64,000 nt of DNA from Massilia eburnea (GCF_009720745.1 NZ_WNKX01000001.1:124001-188000); one strand, 5' to 3'. Shown: positions 32,694 to 43,877, counted from the stretch's first letter. Numbers and translations: made by a program. Notes: generated by a model from the letters alone, not told the origin.

Positions 32694-35546
32694 CTATATG
32701 CTACCCGATGGCGCCGCAATACGCTCATCGACATCGATAATGCAGCCGCTCCATTCACGCACTTCGCCCTGCTCGTCGAGCAGCGGCGTCGCGACAACGC
32801 TTGCCCTCAGCCAGTCGCCCTCCGGATCCTGCAAGCGCACTTCCGTTTCGCGCCCGGTGGCAGTGCGCACGGCATCGCGCCACATGCCGCGTACGCGCGC
32901 CCGGTCGTCGGGGTGGATCGCTGCGAGCCATTCGTCGCTGACCTTGCCATCGGCACCGGTCACCCAGGAAACCCGCGCTACGCCACGCAGCAGCTGGTGC
33001 AGGCGCGCTTCGCTTGCGCGCAAGGCCCTTTGGGAACGCGCGCGCTCATATTCCACGCCGATGCGTGCCGCCGCTTCGGCAAACAAGGCCACTTCCGACG
33101 GCGCCCATTCGCGCACCCTGGGCTGGCAGGCGAGGAAGAAGCCAAGCCAGGTATCGCCCTTGTGGCAGACCGCCCCCATCAGCGCGCCCATGCCTCCGGC
33201 CAGCCGGCACAGGTCGTCGTGGGCGCCGGCGCGTACGATATCGCCCTGCACTGCGGGCTCGCCGGCGCGCCAGCGCGCCAGGACCGAAGCGCCGATGGAC
33301 TCCACCTGGCCGCTTCCCTGCAACGCCGGCATGCCCTCGGCATATCCTGGCAAGACCTCGTATTGGCTATCGCGAATCAGGGCATAGGCGAGCTGCGGCA
33401 CTTCGAGGCGCCGGCCCAGCATGCTGCAGCCCAGCGCCTGCAATTCTTCTGCATCCGCCAGAGGCCGCAAGCTATCGCCCAGGCGCAGCAGGAATTCCTG
33501 GTCCGCCGCCCTGGCGCGCACCTCTTCTTCAGCATTGCGGCGGCGGCTGATGTCGACGAAGGTCAGGACCGCACCCGCCACCTGGTCCTCGTTGGTGCGG
33601 TAAGGACGCACGCGGACAATGTAATGCCTGCCATCGCGCGACCTTACTTCGCGCTCGTGCGGCTGCTGGCTGCCAAGCACAGCGTCCACGTCGGCCTGCA
33701 GATCCGTGTACTCCAGCCGGTGCGTGATATCGAGCAAGTTACGGCCGACATCACGCGGTATGAGATTGAAGATACCGGCCGCACGCGGTGTAAAGCGTTT
33801 GACGGACAAGTTGGGCCCGACAAAGATCGTCGCCAGGTCGGCCGACGCAATCAGGTTGACCAGGTCGTCGTTGGCCCGTCCGGTATCGTCAAGGCGCGCC
33901 GATAGTTCGGCATTGACGGTGGAGAGTTCTTCGTTATGCGATTGCAGCGCCTCGCACCCGCTCTCGGCCTGCACCAGCCTGGTGCACAATTCATCCGCGG
34001 ACAATTGCTGCGGCTTGGCCAGGCCGGCGCCCGCCGGGGCATGCGAAAGATTGGCGCGGCGCGGCGGCCCCGGCACTGCCACCTCCTTGTTGTAGCCCTC
34101 GACGACGCGTGCCTGGTAAATCTTGTGTTCCTGGTCGACGGTCGAGAACAGTTCAGGCACGGCCGCAGCCGTTTCCGCGTTGCCAAGGAAGAGGTAGCCG
34201 CCGCGGCTGAGGCTGAAATGGAAACGCTGCAACACATGCCTTTGCATCGAGCGGTCCAGATAGATCATGAAATTGCGGCAGGTGACCAGGTCGAGATTGG
34301 AGAATGGCGGGTCGCGCAGCAAGTTATGGCTGGCGAAGGTAATCATTTCGCGCAGCGACTGGCGCACGCGGAATTGCTTGCCGGCGCGCACGAAATAGCG
34401 CTCGACGATATGCGGCGGCACTTCGTCCTGGATCGATTCGGGATACATGCCCGCCCGCGCCACCCCCAGCGCCTGCTCGTCGATATCGGAGGCAAAGATA
34501 TGGATGCGCGGCGCCTCTCCCATATCGTGCACGGCGTCGGCCAGCAGCATCGCCAGCGAATAGGCCTCCTGCCCGGTCGAGCAGGCGGCGGCCCACACCC
34601 GCAATTCACCCTTGCCCCGCCCTGCCAGCAAGGCTGGCAGCACCGTACCACGCAATTGATCGAAGGACATGCGGTCGCGGAAGAAGCCGGTCACGCCGAT
34701 CAGCAGATCCTTCATCAGCTTGCGCGCCTCGCTCCCATCGTTTATCAGCAGCTTGCGGTACGACACAATGTTGGGGACTCCGCGCAGCTGCAGGCGGCGC
34801 TCGAGCCGGCGCAGGATGGTCGGGCGCTTGTAGTGGCGGAAATCGTGTCCAGTACTCCCATGCAGGATTTCGAGGACGTCCTGCAGCGCCGCCTCCTCCG
34901 CCTCCGGCCCCTCGACCATGAAAGGGGCTTCCGCGACTTTGTAGAGCATGAGCAGGCGGGCCGCAATATCATCTGCCGGCAAGATGATATCGGCCTGGTT
35001 TGCCTTGATGGCAGCATCGGGCAAGGCGCCGAACTGGGCATCCTGCGGCAGCTGGACGATCGTCGTGCCGCCCTGTTCGCGAATGGCCGCCAAGCCTCCG
35101 CAGCCATCCTGCCCCATGCCGGACAACAGCACGCCGGTAGAAAGCTGCCGATGCGACAGCGCCAGGGACTGGAAGAAGTAGTCGATGGCGCCCAGCGTGC
35201 TATGCCCTGCATTCGCCTCATCGATAAATAGATAGCAGTCTTCGACTTTCAGCAGCGTGCCGGGAGCAATGACGTAGACATGATTGATCTGCACCTCAGT
35301 CGGATGTTCCGTGACCTGGAACACCGGCATTTTGCTGCAGCGCTGCAAGGCCTCGGCGCACCTGCTCGGATGGTAAGGCAGCATGTGCAGGATAACGACG
35401 ATGGAGAAGCCGGGTTTGCCAGGCAAGCCGGTGAGGACCCGCTCCAGCGCGGCCAATCCACCGGCGGACGCGCCAACGCCAACCAGCGGAAACTTGACGC
35501 TGGCCATGCCCAGTTCAGCCTTTGCGTGCGCGATTGGCGAGTTCAT
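32694..35546 (-). CDS. CheB-CheR-PAS-GAF-PAS fusion protein
   Basis: 950 residues from the ATG at 35546 (AGGAGG nine bases upstream). The N-terminal CheB methylesterase domain (about 15-195) has GASAGG (Ser nucleophile), ILHMLPYHPS and LLSGMGQDGCGG. The CheR methyltransferase domain (about 215-480) has PTILRRLERRLQLRG, GVTGFFRDRM, WAAACSTGQEAYSLAMLL and NLDLVTCRNFMIYL. A coiled-coil stretch (about 515-560) leads to a PAS domain, a GAF domain (about 690-830) and a final PAS/PAC. Most such fusions end in a histidine kinase; this one ends at the PAC domain. No other chemotaxis genes are adjacent. Confidence 0.9.
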   Translation of the reverse strand: MNSPIAHAKAELGMASVKFPLVGVGASAGGLAALERVLTGLPGKPGFSIVVILHMLPYHPSRCAEALQRCSKMPVFQVTEHPTEVQINHVYVIAPGTLLKVEDCYLFIDEANAGHSTLGAIDYFFQSLALSHRQLSTGVLLSGMGQDGCGGLAAIREQGGTTIVQLPQDAQFGALPDAAIKANQADIILPADDIAARLLMLYKVAEAPFMVEGPEAEEAALQDVLEILHGSTGHDFRHYKRPTILRRLERRLQLRGVPNIVSYRKLLINDGSEARKLMKDLLIGVTGFFRDRMSFDQLRGTVLPALLAGRGKGELRVWAAACSTGQEAYSLAMLLADAVHDMGEAPRIHIFASDIDEQALGVARAGMYPESIQDEVPPHIVERYFVRAGKQFRVRQSLREMITFASHNLLRDPPFSNLDLVTCRNFMIYLDRSMQRHVLQRFHFSLSRGGYLFLGNAETAAAVPELFSTVDQEHKIYQARVVEGYNKEVAVPGPPRRANLSHAPAGAGLAKPQQLSADELCTRLVQAESGCEALQSHNEELSTVNAELSARLDDTGRANDDLVNLIASADLATIFVGPNLSVKRFTPRAAGIFNLIPRDVGRNLLDITHRLEYTDLQADVDAVLGSQQPHEREVRSRDGRHYIVRVRPYRTNEDQVAGAVLTFVDISRRRNAEEEVRARAADQEFLLRLGDSLRPLADAEELQALGCSMLGRRLEVPQLAYALIRDSQYEVLPGYAEGMPALQGSGQVESIGASVLARWRAGEPAVQGDIVRAGAHDDLCRLAGGMGALMGAVCHKGDTWLGFFLACQPRVREWAPSEVALFAEAAARIGVEYERARSQRALRASEARLHQLLRGVARVSWVTGADGKVSDEWLAAIHPDDRARVRGMWRDAVRTATGRETEVRLQDPEGDWLRASVVATPLLDEQGEVREWSGCIIDVDERIAAPSGSI

Positions 35547-35649
35547 CGTTTGATGCCTCCTGCCCCATTGTAGCCACACGCGGTAAATTAGCGTTTTCCC
35601 TAGGGATCAAGTATTCTTCTGGCAACTTCTTTCATCGAAAGGAATACCA

Positions 35650-36966
35650 ATGAAGTTGAAATTTCTGGCAGCGATGCTGGCCTATACGGCCGCCTCGTAT
35701 GCCCAGGCGGCGCTGACCGCCGACCAGGTCAAGACCTTCACGCTGAACAACGGCATGAAGTTCATCGTGCTGGAAAGCTCGGCCATCCCGAACGCGAACA
35801 TGTACACCTTCTTCAAGGTCGGTTCGCGCAATGAGGCGCCGGGCATCACCGGCCTGTCGCACTTCTTCGAACACATGATGTTCAACGGCTCCAGGAACTA
35901 CGGCCCGAAAATGTTCGACCGCACCATGGAAGCGAGCGGCGGCGCCAATAACGCCTACACCAACAGCGATGTGACCGTGTACCAGGACTGGTTCCCGGCA
36001 TCGTCGCTGGAGACCATCTTCAAGCTGGAAGGCGACCGCATCGCCCACCTGTCGATCGATCCGAAGATGGTCGACAGCGAGCGCGGCGTGGTGCTGTCGG
36101 AACGCAGCACCGGCCTGGAAAATTCCAACGTGCGCATGCTGATGCAGGACCTGAACAGCGTCGCCTTCGTGGCCCACCCTTACGCCATTCCGACCATCGG
36201 CTGGGAATCGGACATCAAGGCCTGGACCCAGAAAGACCTGGAGAACTACTTCCACACTTACTACGCGCCGAACAATGCAGTATCGGTGATCGTCGGCGAC
36301 GTGAAGTTCGACAATGTCAAGTCCCTGGCCACCAAATACTTCGGCAGCATTCCGAAACGCCCCGCCCCGCCGGCCGTGCGTACGGTTGAGCCTGAACAGA
36401 AAGGCGAACGCCGCCTGTTCGTCGCCAAACCTTCCGCCACCTCCGCCAACCTGATGGTGGCGTACAAGGTACCGGAAGCCGGAGCCGCCGACAGCTATGC
36501 GCTGGACGTGCTGCAAGCCCTGCTCACCGAAGGCAAGACTTCGCGCCTGTACAAGGCTCTGGTGGAAACGCAGCTGGCAACCAGCGTCGGCTCGCACAGC
36601 ATCGACGGCTTCGATCCCGGCCTGCTCTACATGTTCTCGGTGGCCGCCGCCGGCGTGGAACCGGCCAGGCTGGAAAAGGCCATGCTGGAAGCAATCGACA
36701 AGGTCGCCAAGGATGGCGTGAGCGAAGAAGAACTGCAGAAGGTGAAGAACGCCAAGCTGCTGGGCATCTACCGCATGCAGGAAACCATCAATGGCAAGGC
36801 GCAAATGCTGGGCAACTACGAAGTCTTCTATGGTGGCTACCAGAAGGCCTTCGATGCCCCTGCCGCCTACGAGAAGCTGACCACGGCCGAGATCCAGGCC
36901 GTCGCCGCCAAGTACCTGAAGAAATCGCAGCGCACCGTTGGCGTGCTGGCCGCGAAGGAGGACTGA
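35650..36966 (+). CDS. M16-family zinc peptidase, catalytic subunit
   Basis: 438 residues. A Sec signal peptide (about 1-20, cut after SYAQA) precedes a pitrilysin-like pair of M16 domains. The inverted zinc motif is His71-Phe-Phe-Glu74-His75 (LSHFFEHMMFNG), with the downstream Glu in MVDSERGVVLSE. It degrades peptides in the periplasm together with the next gene's product. AAAGGAATACC sets the start. Confidence 0.93.
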   Translation: MKLKFLAAMLAYTAASYAQAALTADQVKTFTLNNGMKFIVLESSAIPNANMYTFFKVGSRNEAPGITGLSHFFEHMMFNGSRNYGPKMFDRTMEASGGANNAYTNSDVTVYQDWFPASSLETIFKLEGDRIAHLSIDPKMVDSERGVVLSERSTGLENSNVRMLMQDLNSVAFVAHPYAIPTIGWESDIKAWTQKDLENYFHTYYAPNNAVSVIVGDVKFDNVKSLATKYFGSIPKRPAPPAVRTVEPEQKGERRLFVAKPSATSANLMVAYKVPEAGAADSYALDVLQALLTEGKTSRLYKALVETQLATSVGSHSIDGFDPGLLYMFSVAAAGVEPARLEKAMLEAIDKVAKDGVSEEELQKVKNAKLLGIYRMQETINGKAQMLGNYEVFYGGYQKAFDAPAAYEKLTTAEIQAVAAKYLKKSQRTVGVLAAKED

Positions 36967-36969
36967 TTG

Positions 36970-38352
36970 ATGAAAAAACTGTTTTGTATCGCGCTGACCG
37001 GCGCAGTCGCAGCTTCCGCGCAGGCCGCCGAATTCAAGCTGCCCGCTTTTGAAACCGCCAAACTGGCGAACGGCCTGACCGTCTACATGATGGAGCGCCA
37101 TGACGTGCCGCTGGTCGCCGTGCGCGCCGTGGTGAAGGCCGGCGCCGTCAACGACGGCAGGCAAGCCGGCCTGGCCAACCTGACCGGCGACGGCGTGCTG
37201 CTCGGTTCGGCCAGGCACAGCAAGGCCCAGATCGACGAAGCCTTCGACTTCCGCGGTGCCGTGCTGGCTGCCGGCGGCGGCGTTGAACAATCGACGGTGG
37301 CGGCCAACTTCGCCCGCAAGGACACCGACACCCTGCTGCCGCTGTTCGCGGAACTGGTGCAGCAGCCGAGCTTTGAAGCGGCGGAACTGGACAAGCTGCG
37401 CGCGCGCAAGGTCAATGGCCTGAAGCAGGCCAAGGAAAGCCCGCGCCAGGTGGTCGGCACATATTACCGTGCCATGCTGTTCGGGAATAGCGCCTACGCC
37501 AACCCGGCCACCGGCACCATCAACAGCCTGGCGGCGTTGAAGCAGGATGACGTGAAAGCCTTCCACCACGCCTACTTCCGCCCGGATAATGCGGCCCTGG
37601 TGGTGGTGGGAGATTTCGACCCGGCCGACATGCGCAAGAAAGTGGAAACGCTGTTCGGCCAGTGGAAGGCCGAGGGCCCCGCCCCGCAGCGCGCCGACTA
37701 TGGCAAGGTGCAGGCCGACAAGGCGCGGGTGTGGGTGGTGAACAAGTCCGATGCGATCGAGACCACCTTCATGATCGGCGGCGCCGGCATTGCACGCAAC
37801 GATCCGGACTATGTGCCGCTGCAGGTGCTGAATACGGTGCTGGGCGGGCGCTTCACGTCCTGGCTGAACGACGAGCTGCGCGTGAATTCGGGGCTGACGT
37901 ATGGCGCGAATTCGAGCTTCTCCACGCTGTCGCAGTCGGGCACGTTCTCGATTTCCAGTTTCACTGCACTGCCAAAGACGGAAGCGGCGCTGGACCTGGC
38001 GCTGAAGACTTACGACCGCCTGTGGAGCAAGGGCATCGACAAGGCGACGCTGGATTCGGCCAAGGCTTATGTGAAGGGGCAGTTCCCGCCGCGCTTTGAG
38101 ACCAGCGAGCAGCTGGCTTCCTTGCTGGGGGATATGTACGCCAATGATGTGGGGCGCGCGCAGATCGACAACTTCATGAAGGATGTCGATAGCGTGACGC
38201 CGGAACGCGCCAAACAGCTGGTGGAGAAGCACTTCCCGCGCAAGAATCTGCAGATGGTGCTGGTGGGGAAAGCGTCTGAGATTGGCAAGATTGCTGCCAA
38301 GTATGGGGAGGTGAGCAATCTGGAGATTACGGCGGATGGGTTCACGCCCTAA
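36970..38352 (+). CDS. M16-family peptidase, non-catalytic partner subunit
   Basis: 460 residues from the ATG at 36970, three bases after the catalytic subunit. It has a signal peptide (about 1-20, cut after QA). The M16 fold is plain, but the zinc motif is missing: where the partner has HFFEH this one reads LANLTGDGVL. Such HxxEH-negative partners form heterodimers with the catalytic chain. The C-terminal half keeps the substrate-clamping pattern (LNDELRVNSGLTYGANSSFS). Confidence 0.92.
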   Translation: MKKLFCIALTGAVAASAQAAEFKLPAFETAKLANGLTVYMMERHDVPLVAVRAVVKAGAVNDGRQAGLANLTGDGVLLGSARHSKAQIDEAFDFRGAVLAAGGGVEQSTVAANFARKDTDTLLPLFAELVQQPSFEAAELDKLRARKVNGLKQAKESPRQVVGTYYRAMLFGNSAYANPATGTINSLAALKQDDVKAFHHAYFRPDNAALVVVGDFDPADMRKKVETLFGQWKAEGPAPQRADYGKVQADKARVWVVNKSDAIETTFMIGGAGIARNDPDYVPLQVLNTVLGGRFTSWLNDELRVNSGLTYGANSSFSTLSQSGTFSISSFTALPKTEAALDLALKTYDRLWSKGIDKATLDSAKAYVKGQFPPRFETSEQLASLLGDMYANDVGRAQIDNFMKDVDSVTPERAKQLVEKHFPRKNLQMVLVGKASEIGKIAAKYGEVSNLEITADGFTP

Positions 38353-38366
38353 ACCGGTAAACCGGT
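38353..38366. repeat. ACCGGTAAACCGGT palindrome
   Basis: A 14-base inverted repeat immediately after the stop of the M16 partner gene, the complement of the element at 32166-32179. It lies between convergent genes and may act as a small terminator. Confidence 0.5.
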
Positions 38367-38367
38367 T

Positions 38368-38727
38368 CTAGAGCCCCTGCGCCTCAATATCCGCCAGCGA
38401 CTCCCGCCCCTTCTCGGTAATGGCGAACCCTCCATCCACCTCCGCAATATGCGATTTTTTCCCAAGGAACATCGCCACATCCGCATCAATGGCTGCGCCG
38501 GGCTGCTCCACCAGCGCCTTCAGCGCCAGCACGCAGCGCCGCAGGAACAAGCGTTCCTTACCCAAATCCGTCAGAATAATGCGCCCCGTGCGCTCAAACT
38601 TGATCAGCTTGATACCCGACAGCCGCTTGCTATTGCGGCCGACGCAAGCACTCGGCCGGCCCTGGATGCCTTTGGCAATTTCCAGCAGCGCATTGAATTC
38701 GTCCGTACTCAGTTTTTCATTCTTCAT
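38368..38727 (-). CDS. Hypothetical protein, possible winged-helix
   Basis: 119 residues, no signal peptide. The pattern of helices and a short strand pair (SGIKLIKFERTGRIILTDLG, GGFAITEKGRESLADI) would fit a small winged-helix DNA-binding fold, but I do not recognise the family. It is a single gene convergent with the M16 pair. Confidence 0.6.
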   Translation of the reverse strand: MKNEKLSTDEFNALLEIAKGIQGRPSACVGRNSKRLSGIKLIKFERTGRIILTDLGKERLFLRRCVLALKALVEQPGAAIDADVAMFLGKKSHIAEVDGGFAITEKGRESLADIEAQGL

Positions 38728-38793
38728 TGCTTGTATTCCATAATGGGCAAAACCAACCCATCATGGTACGCGCCCAGGCCGGGCGCGGCAAGC

Positions 38794-38931
38794 TTACTTG
38801 AGTGCGCGCAAGGCCAACCAGATAAGCGCCGCCCCTGTCACGGCACTCGCACACATGAGCGCCTGGATGCGGCGGCTATGCAGGTCGAGACGAGGTTTGA
38901 GGTAAATCTTGTTGTGCAGGGAATTGCCCAT
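38794..38931 (-). CDS. Small single-pass membrane protein
   Basis: 45 residues. A strong GGAGG lies five bases ahead of the ATG at 38931, and a perfect TATAAT lies about 38 bases further upstream. The N-terminus is basic (NKIYLKPRLDLHSRRIQ) and is followed by one membrane helix (ALMCASAVTGAALIWLALRA) ending in LK, so the N-terminus should face the cytoplasm. Function unknown; the size and shape fit small membrane-stress or regulator peptides. Confidence 0.65.
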   Translation of the reverse strand: MGNSLHNKIYLKPRLDLHSRRIQALMCASAVTGAALIWLALRALK

Positions 38932-38968
38932 GGCGGCCTCCGACGTGAAAAGCGTTTGTCGATGACCT

Positions 38969-38974
38969 ATTATA
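38969..38974 (-). promoter_or_regulatory. Predicted -10 element of the small membrane protein gene
   Basis: A perfect TATAAT on the minus strand, within the inverted repeat CCTAT-TATAG-ATAGG, 38 bases before the start codon. No convincing -35 is seen. Confidence 0.4.
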
Positions 38975-39106
38975 GATAGGTGATAGTGACGGCCTCATGA
39001 CAGGCCTCAAAAATATTCATTCCGCGCAACACTCATTGCCTTTTTAGCAAGCAAGCGACGTCGCGCCCATGGCGCTGCTAACATCGCCAGCAAGGAGGTG
39101 CCCACT

Positions 39107-39316
39107 ATGGAACAGCCATCGCAATCGACCCCGGAAAAGGGGCGTCATTTCATCGAGGAATCGGATATCGGCAGCGGCGAAAAAACCCCTGGCGAGCAGG
39201 ATACCGACGAGCAGATCCGCCAGATTCCTCCCCTGCCTGAGCCGGGCGTCAAGCCTTCATCGGCGGCGGCTTCGGCTCCGGTTCCACGACAGGCGGATCG
39301 CTCGGCACTGGCGTGA
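39107..39316 (+). CDS. Small hydrophilic protein
   Basis: 69 residues, start fixed by AAGGAGG eight bases upstream. It is acidic and disordered in its first half (SQSTPEKGRHFIEESDIGSG; GEQDTDEQIRQIPPLPEPGV), with no hydrophobic segment. No family recognised. Its last 68 bases overlap, antisense, a proline-rich micro-ORF that has its own ribosome site, so the true 3' part of one of the two may be non-coding. Confidence 0.5.
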   Translation: MEQPSQSTPEKGRHFIEESDIGSGEKTPGEQDTDEQIRQIPPLPEPGVKPSSAAASAPVPRQADRSALA

Positions 39317-39386
39317 TGTCCGGCGGCGGTTCTTTTTCCGGCTGCGGCGGAGGCGACTCGGGGTCGGGTGTAATATGCGCTCGCAT
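39249..39386 (-). CDS. Proline-rich micro-protein
   Basis: 45 residues, about 40% proline (PESPPPQPEKEPPPDITPVP, then SDPPVVEPEPKPPP). GAGGAG lies seven bases before the ATG at 39386. It overlaps the preceding plus-strand gene by 68 bases in antisense. Short Pro/Glu-rich ORFs like this recur beside similar small genes in related bacteria as far as I recall, but I cannot assign a role. Confidence 0.45.
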   Translation of the reverse strand: MRAHITPDPESPPPQPEKEPPPDITPVPSDPPVVEPEPKPPPMKA

Positions 39387-39444
39387 GGCATTACTCCTCG
39401 ATTAACATTGCCTTATCTAGCAGATCGGGCGCAAACGCCATATA

Positions 39445-41321
<1,877 letters not shown>

Positions 41322-41322
<1 letters not shown>

Positions 41323-41918
41323 TACTGTCCGCCTTTCTGCACGTGGTAGGCCACCGACAGCAGGCGTGAACTCAGGCGCACATTGCACCGTTCGGCCGCC
41401 GGCAACGATACTTCGAAACGCACGCGCTCGTCGACCAGGCGGAAATTGATGACGCTGCCAATTTGCAAACCGTTCTCCTGCTCGGTCACCGTGACGACGC
41501 CATTCTTTTCCGCCGCGCGCAGCGCTGCGGCAGGCAGGGTAGCGTCGGCGCCGACGAACAGCAGGGACAAGCCGGCCAGGGAATCGCCTTCGCTTAATTT
41601 GCGCACGCTGATGCTGCGGCTGCCGACATTGCGGCCATTGGCGATTTGCGCCAGTTCCGCCGCCACATCGTCCGCGCCGAGCACGCCGACCACCAGCGTT
41701 GGACCTGGGTCGGACGGGAATTCCAGATAGCCGAGGAATTTATACAGGAAGGCGGCCTTCACGCTGCGTTCCATCATGGGCTCGGCACCGCCTTGCTGCG
41801 CGCCAACCGACAGGCAGCTGAAGGCGAGCAGAAGCATCGCCAGCAGAAAGAGGCGAATACGCCAGCCGCCGCCAGCCATCGGCGGCGCGGCAAGAGTCGT
41901 CAGGCTCGCGCTTACCAT
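41322..41918 (-). CDS. YfiR-family periplasmic regulator (DUF4154)
   Basis: 198 residues. A membrane/signal segment spans about 20-40 (RLFLLAMLLLAFSCLSVGA), then the YfiR pattern: VKAAFLYKFLGYLEFP, LVVGVLGADDVAAELAQ, VGSRSISVRKLSEGD, LLFVGADATL and GSVINFRLVDERVRFEV. In Pseudomonas YfiR sits in the periplasm and holds YfiN inactive. Here its neighbour is a CHASE8 kinase instead. The gene starts four bases after the TonB-receptor stop. Confidence 0.88.
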
Positions 41919-41922
41919 ACGT

Positions 41923-43845
41923 TCAGTATCGCATTGTCAGTTTCAGGACTGCACGCCGCTGGAACACGCTGCGGCCCGGATACGCGCCCCATTCGGCATG
42001 GTGTGCGTGCAGGAGGTTTTCACCCGCGAGCGCGACATCGATATTCGGCTGTATCTTCCACACCAGGTTCGCATCCAGCTCATGATACGACGGAACGTAA
42101 GGCTTAGGCATGCTGCCGTTGTACCGTAACGTCCAGTCGAGCTGCACGTGCTCGCTTAATTCGTGGGAAGAACGCAACGACCAGTAGCTGCTGGGGTCGT
42201 TGATCACCAGTCCAGCCGTGGTGGCGTCCTTGCTGCCGGGCTTGAGCTTGGTATCGATATCCTGAACCACCAGGCCGGCGTTCAGACGCCAGCGCAGCAT
42301 CGGCTGCCAGCGCGCCCAGAATTCAATGCCGCGCGTATGCCCTTCCGCCAGGTTGCGGAAATCGAAGGCGCCGCGGTATGGGCCGGGCGTGGTGTTCGGT
42401 TCCAGCGTGCGCAGCTTGTCGTAGTCGCCAAACCAGGCCGTGACCGAGTAGGAAATGTTCTGCACCGGCTGCGCGCGGTAGCCCAGTTCCAGCACCCTGG
42501 CCACCTCGGACTCGAAATCCGGGCTGGTGCCGATGGCGAAGTGCGGCACGCCGCCGTTGGTGAGCGGCGCCGGCGGAGCGACGAAATCGCGGTCGGTGCG
42601 GGCCGGTGCTCGAACGGTGCGCGAGAGCGCGCCCCACACGGTCTGCCTGCTGTCCGGGCTCCAGGCCAGGCGCAGCGTGGGCAGCACTTCGGCGCCGGTG
42701 TAGGTATTGTGTTCGACCTTCACGCCGCCGGTGGCGCGCAGGCTGGAAGTGAGCGCCACTTCGTCCTGCGCGAACAGGTTGCCCCAATGCATATTGCGCC
42801 GGTAGGGCCAGAAACCGAAACCCGGCCCCGGCGTATTGTCGTCGCGCGAGTGGCGGTAGCCGCCGCCCCAGGACAATTTATGACTGCCCAGGCGTATATC
42901 GTGCTGGCCCTCCAGTTCCACCGTGTTGAGGCGGTCTATGTAAGCGTTGGGCTGGTTGCGTTCCGTGTGGTCCAGTACCAGCTGCAGGCGCAGCGCGTTG
43001 TCGTCTGCCAGCTGGCGCATATAGCGCGCCACCAGGTTGGCGCCGGACAGCTGGATATCCCTGGTCTTGAACTGGCCCAGGTTGGCCTGGTAGGCATCGC
43101 CCGACATGGCAAAGCTGCCGTGCATCAGGTCCCAGTCGGCGCGGAAGCCGGCCTGGCGCCGCTGCATGCCGGTGAAGGAGTTGGCGCCGGCTTCGGTATC
43201 GGTGTCCTCTGCCGCCATGGCCTGGGCGTAGGCGCGGTAGTAGCCATTGTTTGGCAGCTGGCCGCCGAAACGCACGCTGGCATCGCCCTCGCCGCTCGAT
43301 GCGGCAAGCGACAGCAAGGCGCCCTGGCTATCCTTGGCGTTGCGGGTGATGACGTTGATGACGCCATTCACCGCGTTCACACCCCAGATGGTCGAACCGG
43401 GACCGCTGATGACCTCAATACGCTCGATATCCTCCATCACCACCGATTGCGCATCCCAGAACACGGCGGAGAAGAAAGGCGAGTAGACGCTGCGGCCATC
43501 GATCAGCACCAGCAGCTTGTTGGCGAAAGGGTTGTTGAAGCCGCGCGCACTGATTGCGTAATTGCGGGCATCGACGCGCGCCACTTCCAGGTTCGGCGCG
43601 AGGCGCAGCGCTTCGGGCAGGCTGCGCGCGCCGCTGCGGCGGATGTCGGTGGCGCTGATCACGAACAGCGAGGCCGCTGCATTGCCCAGCCTTTCTTCTT
43701 GCCGCGAGACCGAGGTGACGATCACCTCATTCAGTTGCTCCAGCGTGAGGTCGGCGATGTCGCCATCGGGCCCTCCAGCGGCATGCGCGGCAGGCGCAAG
43801 GAAAAACGCGGCCAGCAAGAATACAGGGCAAGGTTTCCGATACAT
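41923..43845 (-). CDS. TonB-dependent receptor
   Basis: 640 residues with a signal peptide (about 1-22). A plug domain (EVIVTSVSRQEERLGNAAAS, then RSGARSLPEALRLAPNLEVA, VLIDGRSVYSPFFSAVFWDA) is followed by a 22-strand barrel ending in aromatic-final strands (RRAVLKLTMRY). The short plug and the GSTIWGVNAVNGVINVIT box are typical of receptors for small ligands or siderophores. It heads a three-gene operon with yfiR and the CHASE8 kinase, which suggests ligand uptake is linked to the kinase. Ligand unknown. Confidence 0.9.
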   Translation of the reverse strand: MYRKPCPVFLLAAFFLAPAAHAAGGPDGDIADLTLEQLNEVIVTSVSRQEERLGNAAASLFVISATDIRRSGARSLPEALRLAPNLEVARVDARNYAISARGFNNPFANKLLVLIDGRSVYSPFFSAVFWDAQSVVMEDIERIEVISGPGSTIWGVNAVNGVINVITRNAKDSQGALLSLAASSGEGDASVRFGGQLPNNGYYRAYAQAMAAEDTDTEAGANSFTGMQRRQAGFRADWDLMHGSFAMSGDAYQANLGQFKTRDIQLSGANLVARYMRQLADDNALRLQLVLDHTERNQPNAYIDRLNTVELEGQHDIRLGSHKLSWGGGYRHSRDDNTPGPGFGFWPYRRNMHWGNLFAQDEVALTSSLRATGGVKVEHNTYTGAEVLPTLRLAWSPDSRQTVWGALSRTVRAPARTDRDFVAPPAPLTNGGVPHFAIGTSPDFESEVARVLELGYRAQPVQNISYSVTAWFGDYDKLRTLEPNTTPGPYRGAFDFRNLAEGHTRGIEFWARWQPMLRWRLNAGLVVQDIDTKLKPGSKDATTAGLVINDPSSYWSLRSSHELSEHVQLDWTLRYNGSMPKPYVPSYHELDANLVWKIQPNIDVALAGENLLHAHHAEWGAYPGRSVFQRRAVLKLTMRY

Positions 43846-43871
43846 GGCAAGAAGGCAAGTTGTCGTCAGGA

Positions 43872-43877
43872 ATTATA
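43872..43877 (-). promoter_or_regulatory. Predicted -10 element of the TonB-receptor operon
   Basis: TATAAT on the minus strand, 27 bases before the receptor start. It follows directly on the hairpin at 43878-43913. No good -35 is visible. Confidence 0.35.

Noticed and set aside
35632-38232. 866-residue minus-strand open frame
   Set aside because: It is antisense to the M16 peptidase pair, whose signal peptides, zinc motif and ribosome sites are clear.
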